NCBI GenBank assembly: GCA_029259935.1
Contig: JAJDEH010000359.1
Span: 1 to 31,452, forward strand
Reading direction: 5' to 3'
Source: Planctomycetota bacterium
GTDB taxonomy: Bacteria > Planctomycetota > Planctomycetia > Pirellulales > Pirellulaceae
DNA length: 31,452 bases
Under the pieces are notes generated by a model that had not been told where the DNA came from, did not search any database, and saw only the letters and a program-made list of their open reading frames with translations. The translations under genes were made by a program, and so were the position numbers. Positions 1 to 5,790 of this stretch are shown here, piece by piece. Positions within the stretch are counted from its first letter, which is position 1. Each line of letters starts with the position of its first letter.

Positions 1-1
1 A

Positions 2-61
2 CCCAAGCCGGCCGACCCCCAACGCGACGGCGAAATCGCAAAAATCGGCGCGACCGGGTGA
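2..61 (+). CDS. C-terminal end of an unknown rightward gene (partial)
   Basis: An open frame enters from the left edge and stops with TGA at 59-61, giving about 19 residues ending in KIGATG. It is rich in Pro, Asp and charged residues, as many disordered C-termini are. It would converge on the leftward gene that ends at 79, leaving 17 bases between them. Too short to identify, and it could be chance. Confidence 0.3.
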   Translation, partial: PKPADPQRDGEIAKIGATG

Positions 62-78
62 GTTCAAGACAGTGCAGA

Positions 79-351
79 CTACGGACCGTTGAGGCAGTCG
101 TAGTAAAGCTGCTCCAAAGAGCCGGCTGCATTCCACGCGTCGATGTAGATCGTGTAGGCAGCCTGCCAAGCGTCGTATTCAGCCGTGCAGCTTCCCATCG
201 ACTCGGTCGGCGAGTTGCCGTCCCAGTCCTTAATCAGTCGCTCCAATTCCGTCATGGCTTCCTGGCATTTCTCAGTTAGGGCCTTGACCTGCTTCCGGAG
301 GAATTCTTTTTGGGCCGGTGTCAAAGGGTCTTTCATGACGTTGTCTGACAT
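79..351 (-). CDS. Small hypothetical protein, helical
   Basis: A 90-residue protein of unknown function. The first half (about residues 10-45) is charged and helix-prone, beginning TPAQKEFLRKQVKAL. The second half is rich in aromatic residues and alanine (YDAWQAAYTIYIDAWNAA). No signal peptide, membrane segment or known motif was seen. The start at 351 is supported by a good Shine-Dalgarno sequence (AAAGGATGAAAG before the ATG). It is the last gene of a leftward run that starts at 1147, and its 5' end overlaps the end of the upstream gene by 80 bases. The overlap is long but both starts have independent support. Probably an accessory phage or prophage gene. Confidence 0.55.
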   Translation of the reverse strand: MSDNVMKDPLTPAQKEFLRKQVKALTEKCQEAMTELERLIKDWDGNSPTESMGSCTAEYDAWQAAYTIYIDAWNAAGSLEQLYYDCLNGP

Positions 352-556
352 CTTTCATCCTTTCTTCTCGTGCTTTTTTAGACTCGTTCAAGTGGAGTTC
401 CAGCAAATCTCTTGCGCGTTTGCGGTCCGCCTCATCAATTGTGTTCGTTGGCGGTTCCGATCGCGCCGGCGAGATCTCGCTGTAAAACGATATGGAGACC
501 AGCGCCACGTTGACGCTGATAAGTGCTATTTTTAGCTGCGTTTTCCAGTTGTTCAT
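272..556 (-). CDS. Small single-pass membrane protein with charged tail
   Basis: A 94-residue protein starting MNNWKTQLKIALISV. Residues about 7-26 form one hydrophobic helix, either an uncleaved anchor or a signal peptide. A highly charged, helix-prone stretch follows (about 40-75, rich in K, R, E) and then a Pro/Gly-rich end. The start at 556 was chosen because its ATG overlaps the TGA of the upstream gene as ATGA (553-556), the usual mark of translational coupling here. Longer in-frame extensions are possible but lack this support. The layout resembles small phage membrane proteins with a periplasmic or cytoplasmic coiled coil, such as spanin-like or membrane-modifying proteins, but no family was recognised. 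Confidence 0.55.
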   Translation of the reverse strand: MNNWKTQLKIALISVNVALVSISFYSEISPARSEPPTNTIDEADRKRARDLLELHLNESKKAREERMKDVRQRHERPFDTGPKRIPPEAGQGPN

Positions 557-822
557 TTCCACACCATTCGCACGATGAACCATGTTGCATTGACGCATGT
601 GATCGCGATCCAGAGCCACAATGGGCCTAGCCCCAAGCGATCGCGAACTTCAACGTGAGCCCGCCATCCTCTGTCTCCATACAGCACGTTGCATCGGGCC
701 GCGATGCGTTCTCCGTGCCCCGCCCGAACATTTCGAGTACTGACACGGTTGCCGTCTTGATCGACAATCACGACGCGGTCGCAATTCCCGCCACGGTCGT
801 CGCCAAAAATTCGGTTTACCAT
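553..822 (-). CDS. Small C-tail-anchored membrane protein
   Basis: An 89-residue protein of unknown function. The N-terminal two thirds is soluble and basic (VDQDGNRVSTRNVRAGHGER), and the C-terminus is a strongly hydrophobic helix (about residues 66-86, with LWLWIAITCV). It lies one base downstream of the stop of the 824-1147 gene and overlaps the next gene by four bases, so the four leftward genes form one transcription unit. Tail-anchored topology with the N-terminus in the cytoplasm is the simplest reading. No enzyme motif was seen. Confidence 0.5.
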   Translation of the reverse strand: MVNRIFGDDRGGNCDRVVIVDQDGNRVSTRNVRAGHGERIAARCNVLYGDRGWRAHVEVRDRLGLGPLWLWIAITCVNATWFIVRMVWK

Positions 823-823
823 G

Positions 824-1147
824 CTACTTCCGCCCCTTGCGAGAATCCCGTCGCGATGCTCTTTCCGTGCGGCTGGCTCGTTTCTTCTGCGCCAGCCGGA
901 GTTTCGCCACCAATTCCATCAGGCCTCGGTTGAACGACTGCAGCTTTTTCAGCGAAAGCTCGCCGCTCAGCCACCGCTCAAACTCGATTTGGTCCTCTTT
1001 CCCGGCTAGATCTTCCAACTCTCCGACGTAGATTTCCGTATCGAGCAGCGTGTCGTCAAACTGCTGGAAGAACTCCCGGACTTCGGCAACAGTCTTCATG
1101 ATCTTCGTGGCGCGTCCATCGCCGGTTTGCTCCTGAACTTCGATCAT
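824..1147 (-). CDS. Hypothetical helical protein, basic C-terminus
   Basis: A 107-residue protein, first gene of the leftward run 1147-79. It looks all-helical: residues about 18-80 are amphipathic (VAEVREFFQQFDD, LEDLAGKEDQIEFERWL, LSLKKLQSFNRGLMEL). The last 20 residues are extremely basic (KKRASRTERASRRDSRKG), suggesting nucleic-acid contact. An internal ATG at residue 17 (MKTVAEV) is an alternative start. No known domain was recognised. It lies about 190 bases from the divergent zinc-ribbon gene, so the run's promoter should be in 1148-1337. Confidence 0.5.
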   Translation of the reverse strand: MIEVQEQTGDGRATKIMKTVAEVREFFQQFDDTLLDTEIYVGELEDLAGKEDQIEFERWLSGELSLKKLQSFNRGLMELVAKLRLAQKKRASRTERASRRDSRKGRK

Positions 1148-1274
1148 TGGTTTAGCTCTCTCAGGACAGTTTTTTCCGAAACAGTTGGTCTCAATAGAAC
1201 AATTGCGAACCAGTTCAGAAACTCGCGCGAAAAGTCAGAATTTTGCCAGCAAGGAAAACCCCTGCGTTTTTGAC

Positions 1275-1302
1275 GACCGTTCGGTGAGCCGTTAGAACGG
1301 TC
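1275..1302. promoter_or_regulatory. Inverted repeat upstream of zinc-ribbon gene
   Basis: GACCGTTC and GAACGGTC form a perfect 8-bp inverted repeat separated by 12 bases, 36 bases before the start at 1338. It has no T-run, so it is more likely an operator or a 5'-leader hairpin than a terminator. It lies in the gap between divergent genes and could serve either one. Confidence 0.35.
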
Positions 1303-1337
1303 TTGGGAGTAGCCATTCAGACGGTGAAAGGGAGCGG

Positions 1338-1949
1338 ATGATCTACGTCGACTGCCCCAAGTGTCAGAAGTCGCTTGGGCTCAAAGATGAGGCGGCTGGG
1401 CTGAATGCGAAGTGCCCCTCATGTGGCCTTTGCTTTCCGTTGCCCAAGAGATCTTCCGCACCTCCGGCTCCACCTCCAGAGCCTCCGCCAAAACAGAAGG
1501 TCAAGCCCTGTCCCCATTGCGATGAGCTAGTGCCGCTCGACGCGCGAAAGTGCCGGCATTGCTTCGAGTGGATCGCAGAACCTCAGACAGGACGTCCGGG
1601 AAAACCATGTCCGTTTTGCGGCGAGACGGTCTTGATGGAAGCGGCCAAGTGTATGTACTGCAATGAGTGGTTCGTCGACGAGGACAAGTATAAGAAGCAA
1701 CTCGAACGGGACGCGGAGAGATCCCGAGAGACGGACAAAGAGAATACAAAGGGTGGTCACACCGAAACTGCACCGGGCGGAGCGATCGCGGCCACGGGTT
1801 GTCTTGGGATAATTTTCGTCGCCGTGTTTGCGGCACTGTTTGGGTTGCTGCCGTTGAGTGCCGTAACCATCTCGGTGGTGGCGTGCGTGTTGGCACTCAT
1901 TGGGATTGGAGCGGCTGTGGTTCTTCGCGACCAAAACTCGGAAAAGTGA
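1338..1949 (+). CDS. Multi-zinc-ribbon, two-pass membrane protein
   Basis: A 203-residue protein with three zinc ribbons, a charged linker and two membrane helices. Ribbon 1 is C6-x2-C9 with C26-x2-C29, of the MJ0042/thioredoxin-like ribbon type often found at the N-terminus of planctomycete and myxobacterial proteins. A Pro-rich linker (about 40-52) follows. Ribbons 2 and 3 are C58/C61/C72/C75 and C91/C94/C105/C108, and are clearly duplicates (CPHC..CRHCFEW and CPFC..CMYCNEW). Residues about 149-172 and 175-196 are hydrophobic helices. The start is supported by AGGGAGCGG before ATG. The ribbons probably bind zinc at the cytoplasmic face; the partner is unknown. It could be a host gene at a prophage edge rather than a phage gene. 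Confidence 0.75.
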   Translation: MIYVDCPKCQKSLGLKDEAAGLNAKCPSCGLCFPLPKRSSAPPAPPPEPPPKQKVKPCPHCDELVPLDARKCRHCFEWIAEPQTGRPGKPCPFCGETVLMEAAKCMYCNEWFVDEDKYKKQLERDAERSRETDKENTKGGHTETAPGGAIAATGCLGIIFVAVFAALFGLLPLSAVTISVVACVLALIGIGAAVVLRDQNSEK

Positions 1950-2149
1950 GAGATAAAGACCACCGGATCGACAGTCCGGTCCCTTGGCAGCGGTATCGGT
2001 GTTGGGCGTTTGTCGTGGCTGGCGGGACAAGGATGGTTGGTGGGGTGGCGGCTGGTGGGACGGCGAGGGCGGCGTTGTCGTGCCTCGCGTGACATTCGGG
2101 CCGCGGCGGCGAAAAGCAATTTCGAGCTGCCCCTCGTTTGGCAGTCCGG

Positions 2150-2341
2150 TTAGCGTTTCGAGTTGGCTCGGGCGCGGCGGAGGATGTTGGTCAGCTCGGC
2201 CGAGGCGCTCACGTTTCGTTGCTCGGCGCGCGATGCGAGCCATTCGGCAAGCTCGGCCGGGATCGTGTACGACTTGGGCACCGTGCTACCTTCGCCATGC
2301 AGGACGGGCTGCCCGCGGCCGGGCTTTTTTTTTTCTCTCAT
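2150..2341 (-). CDS. Ribbon-helix-helix DNA-binding protein (Arc/CopG-like)
   Basis: A small basic protein of up to 63 residues. The conserved core looks like a ribbon-helix-helix fold: a beta strand (KSYTIPAE), helix 1 (LAEWLASRAEQRN), a turn with SASAE, and helix 2 (LTNILRRARANSKR). Such proteins bind DNA as dimers, usually at inverted repeats near their own promoters. Two starts are possible: ATG at 2341, giving an N-terminal KKK-rich extension, or GTG at 2281 (MPKSYTI...), which is preceded by GAAGG at suitable spacing and starts exactly at the strand. The extension overlaps a terminator-like hairpin, so the short form is attractive. It lies divergent to the early cluster and probably represses at the 2367-2412 promoter region. 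Confidence 0.65.
   Translation of the reverse strand: MREKKKPGRGQPVLHGEGSTVPKSYTIPAELAEWLASRAEQRNVSASAELTNILRRARANSKR
2311..2334 (+). terminator. Strong intrinsic terminator-like hairpin
   Basis: GCCCG (2311-2315), loop CGGC, CGGGC (2320-2324), then ten T residues (2325-2334). It has the full form of a rightward rho-independent terminator. It would end transcripts coming from the 1338 gene before the 2367 promoter. It lies inside the longest reading of the leftward RHH gene, where the T-run would encode the KKK stretch. Confidence 0.6.
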
Positions 2342-2366
2342 TTTGGAAAACTCTCAAAGATTCTTG

Positions 2367-2395
2367 TTGACTCGCCGAATACTATCATATACAAT
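2367..2395 (+). promoter_or_regulatory. Sigma70-type promoter of the early cluster
   Basis: TTGACT (2367-2372), a 17-base spacer, then TACAAT (2390-2395). Both boxes are one base from consensus at ideal spacing, predicting a start near 2402 and a leader of about 60 bases before the ATG at 2461. The surrounding DNA is unusually AT-rich for this window. Confidence 0.7.
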
Positions 2396-2399
2396 TCGG
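2375..2399. promoter_or_regulatory. Operator-like inverted repeat over the -10 box
   Basis: CCGAAT (2375-2380) and ATTCGG (2394-2399) form a perfect inverted repeat around the spacer and -10 region of the rightward promoter. A dimeric repressor bound here would block it. The adjacent divergent ribbon-helix-helix gene is the natural candidate. The pairing of protein and site is inference. Confidence 0.45.
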
Positions 2400-2412
2400 A
2401 CATGGCTGGCAA
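2384..2412 (-). promoter_or_regulatory. Overlapping leftward promoter for the RHH gene
   Basis: On the minus strand, TTGCCA (2412-2407) and TATGAT (2389-2384) are separated by 17 bases. This would drive the RHH gene leftward and overlaps the rightward promoter almost completely, so one bound repressor could control both directions. Confidence 0.45.
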
Positions 2413-2440
2413 AGGCTGGCCGATCTTAACCACACTTGGC

Positions 2441-2463
2441 CAAGGGCCGGGAGAAACACGATG
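2441..2463 (+). repeat. Translation-start block, copy 1
   Basis: CAAGGGCCGGGAG followed by AAACACG and the ATG at 2461. It provides the GGGAG Shine-Dalgarno sequence for the 2461 gene. The same block recurs at 2668-2691 and 3035-3054, each time ending on an ATG. Confidence 0.65.
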
Positions 2464-2958
2464 AATAGCTTTACAGTACGCGACGTCGAGACCGGGCAAG
2501 AGACCGTTTACGACATCACCCAAGATGACGGCACGTTTAACGCTGTACCTCGTGACGAACCTTACGGCGACGGCGTCTTAGATGATCGCTGCGCGACCGA
2601 AGATGAGGTCATTGACGACGTGATCGAATATCACCAGCAATCGGGGAGTTCTGTTGAGCGCGTTGGTCAAGGGCCGGGAGAAAAAACGATGGATTATCAG
2701 CTACAAGAAATCGACCCAAGCGACATCACGGCCGGCGACCTGATGCAGGTAATCGCCGACGAAGGCGGCTACGAAGCCTACCGCGTTTTCCGCATCGGAG
2801 ATGATGGGTATCAAGATGGCGTTGCTGGCCAGATGATTTACAGCGTCGACCGAGCCGGGATTTTTTTTGGCGGCGATAGCGATTGGACCGACTGCTCGTC
2901 TGCCGAGGATGCCATGGAGAGATGGCTTGGAATCGACGGCAAAGAAATGGTCAACTGA
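2461..2958 (+). CDS. Unknown acidic protein, apparently an in-frame fusion of two small genes
   Basis: A 165-residue acidic protein. The N-terminal part (MNSFTVRDVETGQETVYDIT...) and the C-terminal part (from residue 77, MDYQLQEIDPSDITAGDLMQ) are joined through GQGPGEKTM. That junction is the translation of a second copy of the translation-start block (2668-2691). The ATG at 2689 still has its GGGAG sequence, so an 89-residue C-terminal protein (2689-2958) is probably also, or only, made from there. The stop TGA at 2956-2958 lies inside the first copy of an 80-bp direct repeat, so the natural C-terminus may also have been replaced. No family was recognised. It is the first gene after the 2367 promoter. 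Confidence 0.6.
   Translation: MNSFTVRDVETGQETVYDITQDDGTFNAVPRDEPYGDGVLDDRCATEDEVIDDVIEYHQQSGSSVERVGQGPGEKTMDYQLQEIDPSDITAGDLMQVIADEGGYEAYRVFRIGDDGYQDGVAGQMIYSVDRAGIFFGGDSDWTDCSSAEDAMERWLGIDGKEMVN
2668..2691 (+). repeat. Translation-start block, copy 2 (inside a reading frame)
   Basis: CAAGGGCCGGGAG followed by AAAAAACG and the ATG at 2689. It is identical to copy 1 for the first 13 bases. Upstream, TTGGTCAAGGGCC replaces TTGGCCAAGGGCC; the change turns a C-G pair into U-G in the small GGYC/GGCC pairing. It is read through in frame by the gene starting at 2461. Confidence 0.65.
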
Positions 2959-3033
2959 CATCTACGGCGGCAACGTCAAAACCGCAATCAACCGAGCCAT
3001 CCGCGCCGAAATGCCGGGTGGCTCGGAGTTGCT
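2954..3033 (+). repeat. 80-bp direct repeat, copy 1 (truncated gene start)
   Basis: An 80-base stretch identical at every position to 3503-3582, offset 549 bases. In the downstream copy it encodes residues 5-31 of the 3491 gene (about TDIYGGNVKTAINRAIR and following). Here it is a severed fragment followed at once by translation-start block copy 3. Perfect identity points to a recent duplication or recombination. Confidence 0.9.
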
Positions 3034-3034
3034 T

Positions 3035-3054
3035 GGCCGGGAGAAAAAACGATG
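3035..3054 (+). repeat. Translation-start block, copy 3
   Basis: GGCCGGGAG followed by AAAAAACG and the ATG at 3052. It matches copy 2 from GGCC onward but lacks the CAAG upstream, because the 80-bp repeat abuts it at 3033. This places a recombination joint at about 3033-3035. Confidence 0.65.
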
Positions 3055-3507
3055 GACGAATTTCGCGAAGATAGAATTTATGAGCTGGCGGAAATCCTCG
3101 GCAGACCAGCGGACGAAATCCGGAAACTGATGGCAACAGCCGAAGCAAACGCCAAGCACGAAGCACTGGAATCGCTGAGTGACAACGACATCCCCGGCGC
3201 AGTCGTCGCTCTGGTTACGCTCGCTGAGATGGCGACCGGACAGGCCGTCCGCGCGATCAAACGCACGACTTGGACGACACACGATCCGGAATCGCCGGCA
3301 AGCGATGGGTGGCAGTTTCGGCGGTTATCGTACACGTTGCAACCCGACGACCCGCCCGCCGTGAAAAACAAACACGACGGCTTCGCGCTGATCACTGACG
3401 GCAATCCAATCATGCTCGAATCGTGGTTCGAAGCCCAAGGGCTAACGGCGATCGCCGACCAACCAACCGTTTGCCGTATGGAGATGCCCGATGCGGCAAC
3501 TGACTGA
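3052..3507 (+). CDS. Unknown soluble protein of the early cluster
   Basis: A 151-residue protein. The N-terminus (DEFREDRIYELAEILGRPADEIRKLM) resembles a short helical DNA-binding or interaction motif. The C-terminal half is mixed alpha/beta (DGWQFRRLSYTLQPDD, HDGFALITDGNPIMLESW). No known domain was recognised and no membrane segment is present. The start is set by the strong GGGAG block. The last 17 bases overlap the start of the 3491 gene in another frame, so translation is probably coupled. Its stop lies inside the second copy of the 80-bp repeat. Confidence 0.65.
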   Translation: MDEFREDRIYELAEILGRPADEIRKLMATAEANAKHEALESLSDNDIPGAVVALVTLAEMATGQAVRAIKRTTWTTHDPESPASDGWQFRRLSYTLQPDDPPAVKNKHDGFALITDGNPIMLESWFEAQGLTAIADQPTVCRMEMPDAATD

Positions 3508-3739
3508 CATCTACGGCGGCAACGTCAAAACCGCAATCAACCGAGCCATCCGCGCCGAAATGCCGGGTGGCTCGGAGTTGCTCGATGCGATCGCCACTAC
3601 AAGCGAGCGGTTGCACGGGACGGGAGCCGTCGAACACCAGCAGGCGATGGACCTGCTGATGGATATCAAAGAGGCAATGATCCAAGCCATTAAGGAGCGG
3701 TACATTGAGCAGGCTGGGCTTAGCGATCCGCCAGGTTAG
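3491..3739 (+). CDS. Small helical unknown protein
   Basis: An 82-residue protein starting MRQLTDIYGGNVKTAINRA. Residues 5-31 are encoded by the intact copy of the 80-bp direct repeat. The rest is helical with many Met and Gln residues (HQQAMDLLMDIKEAMIQAIKERY). Its length and helical content would suit a small early regulator or adaptor, but nothing specific was recognised. It overlaps the preceding gene by 17 bases and, tail to tail, the leftward gene ending at 3720 by 20 bases. Confidence 0.6.
   Translation: MRQLTDIYGGNVKTAINRAIRAEMPGGSELLDAIATTSERLHGTGAVEHQQAMDLLMDIKEAMIQAIKERYIEQAGLSDPPG
3503..3582 (+). repeat. 80-bp direct repeat, copy 2 (in intact gene)
   Basis: Identical over 80 bases to 2954-3033. 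Here it is part of the coding sequence of the 3491 gene and also carries the stop of the 3052 gene. Confidence 0.9.
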
Positions 3740-4094
3740 CCCACAGATGGCTGGTAAGTTCTTCCCAGGCATCGCCGCGTTCTTCTAGGTCGAGTTCGAA
3801 TTCCGCTTCTTGGTGGGCTTGTTGTTGGATGGTGGGGGCCGCTTCGTTGATTGTGATGAGCTGCGCGCCGTGGATCGTCAGGTGTGATGGTGACTCGAAT
3901 TCGAAATAGACTCGGAATTGCAGCTCGTCGTCGTCTGGTGACCAACACCAGTCGATCACGTCGGCGTTGCGGGCGTAGCGGCGGATGAGCTGCTGACGGG
4001 CTTCTACGGCCTGCTGGGCGGCCGCCTGGTCGAGGAGGGCTTGCGGCAAGGGGTTCGCCGATCGGCGGGGCTCGGGAAGCGGGAGACTGCTCAT
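3720..4094 (-). CDS. Unknown acidic protein
   Basis: A 124-residue protein if it starts at MSSLPLPEPRR (4094). Residues about 15-45 are Ala/Gln/Arg-rich and helical (QAAAQQAVEARQQLIRRYARN). A strand-rich stretch follows (LQFRVYFEFESPSHLTIHGAQLITINE), then a very acidic helical C-terminus (EAEFELDLEERGDAWEEL). No family was recognised. The frame stays open to a GTG at 4193 and an ATG at 4160, which would overlap the Ntn hydrolase gene; neither has a clear ribosome site. It is the last of three leftward genes. Confidence 0.55.
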   Translation of the reverse strand: MSSLPLPEPRRSANPLPQALLDQAAAQQAVEARQQLIRRYARNADVIDWCWSPDDDELQFRVYFEFESPSHLTIHGAQLITINEAAPTIQQQAHQEAEFELDLEERGDAWEELTSHLWANLADR

Positions 4095-4179
4095 TGGCTT
4101 TTCGTTTGTGGTTTCGAGCGGGCCACCGTGCGCCGAGCAATCTTCCGTGGGTGCTAGCATACGTCGGGGCCGCCGCTTT

Positions 4180-4725
4180 TCAACTCCCCGCACGTAACAC
4201 GTGGAACGGTCCGCGGACGCCGGCGCTAAACTCGGCCGCCGCTGATAACGCCATCGTGATCCGGTCGCGCGGCTTCAAATCAAACGCCTCGGTTGAATGC
4301 AAACTGCCTAGCGCCAGATCCTGACCGCAGCCGCACGCATGGTACGTCTGGCGAATGCGGGCCACTTGGTAGTCGTCTTGGATCTGGTACAACTCGCCCC
4401 GATAGCCAACCAAAAACGTTCCGCCCGAGTGTTGACCATCTTTGACGGTCTGGAATCCGTGTTTAGACAACACGTCCTTCACGGTCGGGATGAATCGCTT
4501 GATCATGTAACCGATCCCATGTTCGCCCTCGTAAGGGGGCGGAGCGGTCAAATGATGCTCTAAAATCTGGCCCATCCGAAACGAAGTTGTGTACCCGATT
4601 ACGAACTCGCCGTTCTTGAAAACTTTTGGATCAGATCGCGTTTGCAACGACATCCCGCCAACGCCGGCGGAATCGCCTCCGATCCAAACCGAGCCCTCTT
4701 CAACGATTCCCGCGATTGCTGTCAT
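4180..4725 (-). CDS. Proteasome/HslV-like Ntn hydrolase (phage type)
   Basis: A 181-residue protein resembling the beta subunit of the proteasome and HslV. It starts MTAIAG; removal of Met exposes Thr1. In that numbering Asp17 (in IGGDSAG) and Lys33 (in SDPKVF) fall at the standard catalytic positions. Other family-like parts are GEFVIGYTTSFRMGQ, GGTFLVGYRGELYQI and the late helix ITMALSAAAEFSAGVRGPF, with ACGCGQDLALGSL before it. I recognise this pattern from phage-encoded proteins usually annotated as HslV-like peptidase subunits. No HslU or other ATPase gene is nearby. It may process phage or host proteins or use host ATPases; substrates are unknown. It lies leftward between two small unknown genes. 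Confidence 0.8.
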   Translation of the reverse strand: MTAIAGIVEEGSVWIGGDSAGVGGMSLQTRSDPKVFKNGEFVIGYTTSFRMGQILEHHLTAPPPYEGEHGIGYMIKRFIPTVKDVLSKHGFQTVKDGQHSGGTFLVGYRGELYQIQDDYQVARIRQTYHACGCGQDLALGSLHSTEAFDLKPRDRITMALSAAAEFSAGVRGPFHVLRAGS

Positions 4726-4756
4726 GTGTCAATCTTAGATCGGGCTTGATGCAAAT

Positions 4757-4978
4757 CTAGTACTTGAGCCGTTCTCCCAAATCTTCGATGGTCTCAGCGA
4801 TCACGTCGAAGTCGCCCAAAATATAGGCGTCCGCAACTTCGGAGATTTCGAGTCGTTTCCCGTGCAGTTTTCCTGCGCGCTCACGCTCGACAAACAGAGA
4901 CCGCTCATCCGGCCGCATGAATCGAACGGTATCGCCGATGGGAAGATCGCGAATGAAATCGGTTAGTCGGGTGTCCAT
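4757..4978 (-). CDS. Small unknown protein
   Basis: A 73-residue acidic protein (MDTRLTDFIRDLPIGDTVRF...). The start at 4978 was chosen because GAGAGGACTC precedes the ATG, whereas the open frame extends upstream into sequence with no such site. The middle resembles a short beta-rich module (LHGKRLEISEVADAYILGDF), and the C-terminus is helical. No motif was recognised. It is first of the leftward trio 4978-3720, 31 bases upstream of the Ntn hydrolase gene, and probably shares its transcript. Confidence 0.55.
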   Translation of the reverse strand: MDTRLTDFIRDLPIGDTVRFMRPDERSLFVERERAGKLHGKRLEISEVADAYILGDFDVIAETIEDLGERLKY

Positions 4979-5306
4979 GAGTCCTCTCGACTTGATGGCC
5001 CTATCGACGCTGAAATAGCCAATCGATTTGACGATAGTACTACATGCTCTACGATTTACGCGGGTAGGACAACCGAGCCGCCAGGCGGACCACTGCGCCA
5101 ACCTCTTACGAAACCGCCGTCTTGCAGATGGCGGACTCGGTTGTATTTCTGGAGTCCTTTCTCCGTCGTGGTGTTGTGTCACTTCGTGGCCTGGTAGCGC
5201 CGCTCGTCGACGCTTGGCGGTACGTGATCATTCCAAGGGCCGCTACGACGTTACTTTCGCAGGTAGCAAGCATGGGCTGTGAGTCGACCACAGCCTTTTT
5301 AATTCC
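4979..5306. other. Divergent intergenic region
   Basis: About 330 bases between the leftward trio and the rightward late genes. Apart from the hairpin at 5275-5300, I see no convincing gene: the open frames here have poor codon use and no ribosome site. Promoters for both directions should lie here, but no clear -35/-10 pair was found. Confidence 0.4.
5275..5300 (+). terminator. Hairpin with T-run before the late cluster
   Basis: GGCTGTG (5275-5281) pairs with CACAGCC (5289-5295) around a 7-base loop and is followed by TTTTT (5296-5300). It has the form of a rightward intrinsic terminator. It sits only six bases before the ATG at 5307, so it could insulate the late genes, act as an attenuator, or occlude that start. 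Confidence 0.55.
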
Positions 5307-5483
5307 ATGCGTCAATTCGCCAAGTCAGTTCGAAAGTTTGGTCAACATGCCGTGGCTCACGTGCTGCTGTCGTTGGCGGTTGGCTTGGCGCTGTTCGCAG
5401 CCGTCTTTCAGACAGTGGCGGAATCGATCTTGCAAAGCGGTCGCAGGCTGGTTGTTGATGTCCGATGGGAGTCGAGGCAATGA
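5307..5483 (+). CDS. Small single-pass membrane protein
   Basis: A 58-residue basic protein starting MRQFAKSVRKFGQHA, with one membrane helix at about residues 16-36 (VLLSLAVGLALFAAVF) and a charged C-terminus. It is shorter than most gene-finding cut-offs. The main support is the four-base ATGA overlap (5480-5483) with the next membrane protein. No Shine-Dalgarno sequence is visible before its ATG, which follows a terminator-like hairpin directly. Two coupled tiny membrane proteins resemble phage holin or holin/spanin pairs, but this is inference. Confidence 0.5.
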   Translation: MRQFAKSVRKFGQHAVAHVLLSLAVGLALFAAVFQTVAESILQSGRRLVVDVRWESRQ

Positions 5484-5740
5484 CCGCAGTCGAATGGTTG
5501 AACATCAGTGTTTTGGTTCTGCTCACGCTGCTCGGCGTTGGCGCGATTCCATGGGCAATCACGGTGGAACGCAAACTCGCGACGTTGGTTTCGCGCGGAA
5601 CCGTGGACCCAAAAAAGTTCGCGGTACTGCAGTCGCGGATAACCCGAGAGCTGGGCGACGACCAAACCGACGGCAAAGTGTCCCAACGTCTTGACAAGAT
5701 CGAAACGCGAGTCGCGAGTGTGGAAAACGCATTGAAGTAG
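5480..5740 (+). CDS. Small membrane protein with coiled-coil tail (holin-like)
   Basis: An 86-residue protein with an N-terminal membrane helix (about 5-27, ISVLVLLTLLGVGAIPW), a short basic loop and a helix-forming C-terminus (VSQRLDKIETRVASVENALK) with heptad spacing. This one-helix-plus-coiled-coil design is common among small phage membrane proteins near the packaging genes. The start at 5480 was chosen over the upstream in-frame GTG/ATG codons because it overlaps the stop of the 5307 gene as ATGA. Holin, or a helper to a membrane-bound assembly protein, are possible roles; neither is proved. Confidence 0.6.
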   Translation: MTAVEWLNISVLVLLTLLGVGAIPWAITVERKLATLVSRGTVDPKKFAVLQSRITRELGDDQTDGKVSQRLDKIETRVASVENALK

Positions 5741-5790
5741 CCACCCCCTTGGGTCCTCCGGAGACACTCCGCACCAGACGCAAGGACGCA

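Noticed and set aside
1950..2149. G-rich stretch between the zinc-ribbon and RHH genes as a gene or structured RNA
   Set aside because: Only low-complexity GGT/TGG runs are visible, without a start signal, hairpin with T-run or protein-like frame.
5122..5694. 190-residue rightward frame before the late genes
   Set aside because: It runs through the terminator-like hairpin and conflicts with two ATGA-coupled membrane protein genes.
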